Assembly (NCBI GenBank): GCA_027563935.2
Contig: JANVAS020000231.1
Span: forward strand, 17,750,001 to 17,814,000
Origin: Costus lasius
Lineage: Eukaryota; Streptophyta; Magnoliopsida; Zingiberales; Costaceae
Direction of reading: 5' to 3'
DNA length: 64,000 nt
Position 1 is the stretch's first letter. Every line of letters starts with the position of its first letter. The position numbers and the translations under genes are program-made. The notes below the pieces were generated by a model. It was not told the DNA's origin. It worked only from the letters and a program-made list of their open reading frames with translations, and ran no database searches. Positions 59,216 through 64,000 of this stretch are shown piece by piece.

Positions 59216-60902
59216 TGAAAGTCCCCTAAAGAGGGAAGGAAACCCTAATAGGCGCAACTAAGGGATTTAAAACAGCGGAAGAGGGTTTCTAAGATCGCAT
59301 AGCATGTATTATGATCAACTTTAAAATATGAAAAAGAATTCATACCATGGCCATTTCAAGATGGCGCCTTGGAAGCAAAGATCAAATGAGATCTTCTCCT
59401 TGTCGTCACACACAGGATGATGACGCTATCTCCCTTGGTGCTCCTTGTGCTAGCAAGGTTCCAAGAGGTCCTTGTCGAGTGAAAGGGAATGATGAGATCT
59501 CGATCTCTCTTGGCCGAATCCTCCTCTATCCTTCAAGCGTCGCCGCACTCACACAAGGTGTCGAGAGGAATATGGGCGAGAGGGAAAAATCGTAGAGGCG
59601 AAAATAGAGCATACTCTATTTGGACGAGAGCGCTCTCCAAGTGGAGATCATGGTTACTAAAAATAGTAACCACTCATCGCCCCAACGTTCACACCAAGTG
59701 AACATGTCGTCAACTCCTCTCCCCTTGAACCATGCGCTCATTTAGTGAGCCGGTTCATTTTGGTTCAATTTAAGAACCAATCAAGCCAAGCAACTAGCCC
59801 AAATCATAATTAAACCATAAGGCTTTTGATCTGACCGTTGATCTCTTAATGCTCCTGATCTGACCGATCTAGCATCCATTCTCTCGATCGAAGCTTACTG
59901 ATCTCAAGCCCTAATCAATCAAACATGATCAGACCAGATCTCACTTACAATCAGAGATTAAATCCCTTTAAACTGAACCTAAACAATTCAGTCCACACGA
60001 TCTGACTTAAGTAAGCCATATCATCAAATTGTGCGACCCTAAGGGTTTCCTTTAAATGTCGGTAACGATAACTCACGTCATCACGATCAGTGAGGGGTAT
60101 CTAGCAACACATCACTGTCTCCCGATATAAAGAAAAGAGTCTTCCAAGACTACACCCAAAAACAGCACAAGTGTGAATCAACTTCACTAGGCATACATAT
60201 GTCCTTTGCCACTGGATGTTCTTATTGGACAAGCGTGTCAAGCTTGTAACTCCAATATGACGAGCATGATTAGAACAGATGAACACTGTCACCTGGGTAT
60301 GGCCATACTCTTTTCTCAATCATCTCATCCAGGGGGCCCCTTTAGAACATCACACTCCTTAAACAAGGAGACGGCAATCCTATATCTATCACTAGTGCCC
60401 TAACCTGACTCAAGCTCACCATCCAAGATAGTCTATAATCATTATGTTTCAAATGATATTGAACTACCTCAAAACAATGACAATCATCATTTAGAAAACA
60501 CAAGTGATCTCAAGTCAAAGGAAATGTGCCACTTGTTGCACTCAAGGATTATTCACATTGTGACAAACAATTGAATAACCTAGTAGGGTCTGTCCAGTAC
60601 ATCCAATGTACCCATGAGTCTACATCTTATTCCATGCTCGAAGCATCCTATAAGATTAGAACACATATTAGTCTCAATCATATCAAGGCTGTCTCATGTT
60701 CACCAAGATATCTCGACTAAGGACATATAGCATGTCAGCCCAGCTGAACAGCTTTGAGACATTATTCAGAAGAACATATATTGCAGCAGACAATGTAGAC
60801 AACTGAATAATAACCATGCCTTTATAAACATAACAGTTTATTACATGATACAGATATATTCCCATAGGCCTCAAACATTAGCCTTAAGGGCATACCCCAA
60901 CA
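59216..60902 (-). repeat. 3' LTR of H (1687 bp)
   Basis: TGAAAGTCCCC ... CATACCCCAACA. Its hairpin reads GATGAC-GTGA-GTTATC on the element strand, with one G-U pair. Confidence 0.93.
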
Positions 60903-60922
60903 ATCTCCCACTTGCACTTAAT

Positions 60923-63900
60923 CTAATGGTTGAGAAATCTCAAACCCATATTATTATAGTGCTTCTCATGCTTCTGCTGCGCCAGAGGCTTGGTAAGCGG
61001 GTCTGCCAGATTGTCATCTGTATGAACCTTGCAGACTTTGATCTCGCCTCGATCTATGATCTCCCTGATCAAATGAAACCGTCTCTGTATGTGCTTGGAC
61101 TTCTGGTGCGACCGTGGTTCCTTTGCTTGTGCGATTGCTCCAGTGTTATCACAGAAGATAACCAAAGGATCTGCACTCGAAGGAACGACACCAAGTTCTC
61201 TCACGAACTTACGAATCCACACTGCCTCCTTGGATGCTTCCGAGGCTGCAACATACTCGGCTTCTGTTGTGGAATCAGCAACAGTTGACTGTTTGAAACT
61301 CTTCCACACCACTGCTCCTCCATTCAAGCTAAAAACATAGCCTGATTGCGATCGGAAATCATCCTGGTCCGACTGGAACGAAGCTTCAGTATATCCTTCA
61401 ATACTGAGTTCTTCCTGACCACCATATATCAAGAACATATCTTTGGTCCTCCGCAGATATTTTAAAATGTTCTTGACTGCAATCCAGTGCGCCATACCTG
61501 GATTACTTTGGAAACGACTGGTTACGCTTAACCCGTAAGCGACGTCTGGGCGAGTACACAACATCGCATACATAATGGATCCAATAGCCGAAGCATAAGG
61601 CGTATTGTCCATTTCATCTTTCTCAGTCTGTGTTTGTGGACACTGACTCTTTGAAAGATTCAGACCATGTCTGACTGGAAGATATCCTCGTTTAGAATTC
61701 TCTAAATGAAATCTCTCCAGGACCTTATCGATGTAAGTACTCTGGCACAGCCCGAGAAGCCTCTTAGATCTATCCCTGTAGATCTTCACACCTAACACAT
61801 AGGCTGCTTCTCCTAAATCTTTCATCTGGAAACATTTCCTCAGCCATGCCTTCACAGCATGCATTTCAGGAATGTCATTTCCAATGATCAAGATGTCATC
61901 GACGTAGAGGACTAGAAAAGTAATCACGCTCCCACTAAACCTCTTATATACACACGGGTCATCCTCGTTCTTGATGAAACCAAATTCACTAACTGATTCA
62001 TCAAAACGAATATTCCAGCTTCTTGATGCTTGCTTAAGTCCATAAATGGACTTCTTTAACTTGCATATCTTATGACGATCTGCTGGATTAGTGAAACCTT
62101 CTGGTTGTGTCATGTACACATCCTCATCCAGATTTCCATTCAGGAAAGCTGTTTTCACATCCATCTGCCAGATCTCATAATCATAGTATGCAGCTATCGC
62201 GAAAAGAATCCGAATAGACTTAAACATGGCTACAGGTGAGAAAGTTTCATCATAATCTATCCCGTAGATTTGTTTGAAACCTTTCGCAACTAGCCTGCCT
62301 TTATAGGTAACTACGTTACTATCCATGTCAATCTTCTTCTTGAAGATCCATTTACAGCCTATAGGGATAACTCCCGGAGGCGGATCAACCAAATCCCAAA
62401 CTTGGTTATCTGACATGGAGTCCATCTCGGCGCGCATAGCTTCAAGCCATCTCGCTGACTCCGGTCCACTGACCGCATCCGCATAAGTGAGGGGTTCATC
62501 ATTAACAATGATGTAGACTCCGTCATAACGCTCAGGTTGTCGACGGATCCTTCCCGATCTTCGCGGTTCCCGTGATATCTGAGCCTCAGGTTGTTCAATA
62601 ACCTGTTCTACCGGCTCAGGCTCATCCAACTGTGCTTGACTACTTTGTCCTTCCTCTGGATTCTCATCCAGCTTTATTTCTCTCCCACTGGCCTCTTGCA
62701 GAAGAAACTCCTTCTCAAGAAATATGGCCGTCCGAGCAACAAAAACCTTGTTCTCTTTGGGATCGTAGAAATAATAACCCTTAGTTTCCTTAGGGTAACC
62801 GACAAAGATACATTTGTCAGATCTGCTCTCTAGTTTCCCAGAGGCGAGCTTTTTGACATAAGCCTCGCAGCCCCAGATCCTGATAAATGTCAAGCTTGGC
62901 TGTTTCCCATACCATAACTCATATGGCGTCTTTGAAACTGCCTTGGATGGCACTCGGTTTAGTACCTTTGCAGCTGTTTCCAGCGCAAAACCCCAAAAGG
63001 AGTATGGAAGAGTAGCCTGACTCATCATAGAACGAACCATATCAAGTAACGTTCTATTTCTCCTCTCGGACACACCATTCCATTGCGGTGTTCCTGGCGG
63101 AGTGAGCTGTGAGATGACCCCACACTCCTTCAGATAGTCAGTAAACGCATGACTTAGGTATTCACCACCTCGATCTGAGCGAAGTGCCTTGATATTTCAG
63201 CCTAGCTGATTCTGTACTTCATTTTTGAACTCTTTGAACTTGTCAAAAGATTCACTTTTATGTCTCATTAAAAAGACATACCCATACCTACTGAAATCAT
63301 CAGTAAAGGTAATGAAGTACTGATAGCCACCTCTGGCATGTTTACTAAATGGCCCACACACATCACTGTGTATAAGGTCAAGTAAACCTGAAGCCCTTTG
63401 ACCTTTGTGAAGAAAAGGTGACTTCGTCATTTTACCCATTAAACAAGCCTTGCATGTATCAATCTCCTTGTAGGAGAATGATCCCAGCAGTCCATGATCA
63501 TGCAACCGCTTAATGCGTTTCTCGTTAATATGGCCTAAACGACTATGCCATAGCAAGGTGCTGTCATCAGCATACTTGGCTTTCTTAATATCAATTTGCT
63601 GTATAGAACATTCCATGTCCAACATGTATAACCCATTGTTAATTGAACCAGTTGCATAAACAATATTATCAAAAGACAAAATACACTTTGAAATATTGCA
63701 TTCAAAGGAAAATCCCTTCCTGACAAGAGCAGGAATGGAGATAATATTTTTAGTAATACTGGGAACAAAATAACAATTGTTTAGTTCCAATACAAGTCCA
63801 GATGGTAAAGAAATGAAATAGTCTCCTACAGCAACAGCAGCAACCCGTGCCCCGTTTCCAACGCGTAGGTCCACCTCATGCTGTCCCACCTGTCTTCTTC

Positions 63901-64000
63901 TCTTGAGTTCCTGTACATTTGAACAAATGTGAACTCCACATGCAGTGTCCAACACCCATGATATAGAAGAAGAGAACATGACCTCAGTCACGAATATACC
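60923..64000 (-). pseudogene. Copia pol of H, one TGA in integrase
   Basis: The frame enters from the window edge just before protease (VTEVMFSSS, VLDTACG), passes the integrase HHCC site and first Asp, and then meets TGA 63197-63199 where sisters have CGA (Arg 537). It continues in the same frame through integrase D and E, RT (YVDD) and RNase H to the stop at 60923-60925. That TGA is the only break seen. Gag lies outside. Confidence 0.93.

Larger units (their letters stand above)
59216..64000 (-). mobile_element. Copia element H (5' part off-window)
   Basis: 3' LTR 59216-60902, polypurine tract 60903-60914, pol to the window edge. It inserted into the E2 gene; the expected TSD is gtctc (59211-59215). 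H is close to F and D in sequence. Confidence 0.92.

Overview
This window is plant nuclear heterochromatin made almost entirely of nested LTR retrotransposons. I found no intact single-copy gene, no RNA gene and no CRISPR array. The basis for a flowering plant is the Ty1/copia and Ty3/gypsy families with tRNA-Met type primer sites, Athila-like gag pieces, captured fragments that look like plant eIF4G and a spatacsin-like protein, and nonsense changes of the kind left by CG/CHG cytosine methylation. I cannot name the species.

One copia family dominates. LTRs are about 1.68 kb, the full element about 9.07 kb, the primer site TGGTATCAGAGC, and the polyprotein about 1294 codons in the order gag-PR-INT-RT-RNase H. 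I count nine copies, labelled here P (1-5438), B (11114-26159, interrupted), A (16659-25725), C (26160-35771, interrupted), D (28077-35653), F (42205-52908), H (59216-end), and two solo LTRs, S1 (12624-14341) and S2 (50400-52076). Six junction sets are supported by target-site duplications (TSDs) or by exact rejoining of the host element.

Layout, left to right. P (+) lies inside the RT/RNase H region of a Ty3/gypsy element G (-, 5439-11113), which lies inside the integrase of copia B (+). B also carries solo LTR S1 in its RT and the complete element A in its 3' LTR. B lies inside the RNase H of copia C (+). C also carries the complete deletion derivative D (-) in its 3' LTR. C lies inside the 5' LTR of E (35772-40130), a different, apparently non-autonomous LTR element whose only protein is a retropepsin-like protein without a recognisable D-T/S-G triad. 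Right of E is a chimeric region (40131-42204 and 52909-56060). Read on the minus strand it gives Athila-like gag, a protease-proximal segment, then fragments of two host genes (spatacsin-like, then eIF4G-like with its eIF4E-binding motif), then a retroelement-like tail. Nearly complete copia F (-) interrupts it, and F carries solo LTR S2 in its 5' LTR. On the right are the end of a third E-like element (E3), a second E-family copy E2 (-), and copia H (-) running off the window.

The most interesting signals are: (1) host-gene fragments sitting where pol should be in an Athila-like gag-PR unit; (2) a pair of hairpins in the copia 5' leader with the same architecture and compensatory changes, both between the two hairpins and between copies; (3) a short LTR hairpin and a pre-polypurine-tract hairpin, each with compensatory changes; (4) nonsense codons that are almost all CAG to TAG or CGA to TGA. 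LTR divergence counted by eye (about 0.4% for D and F, 0.9% for A, 2% for E) agrees with the nesting order.
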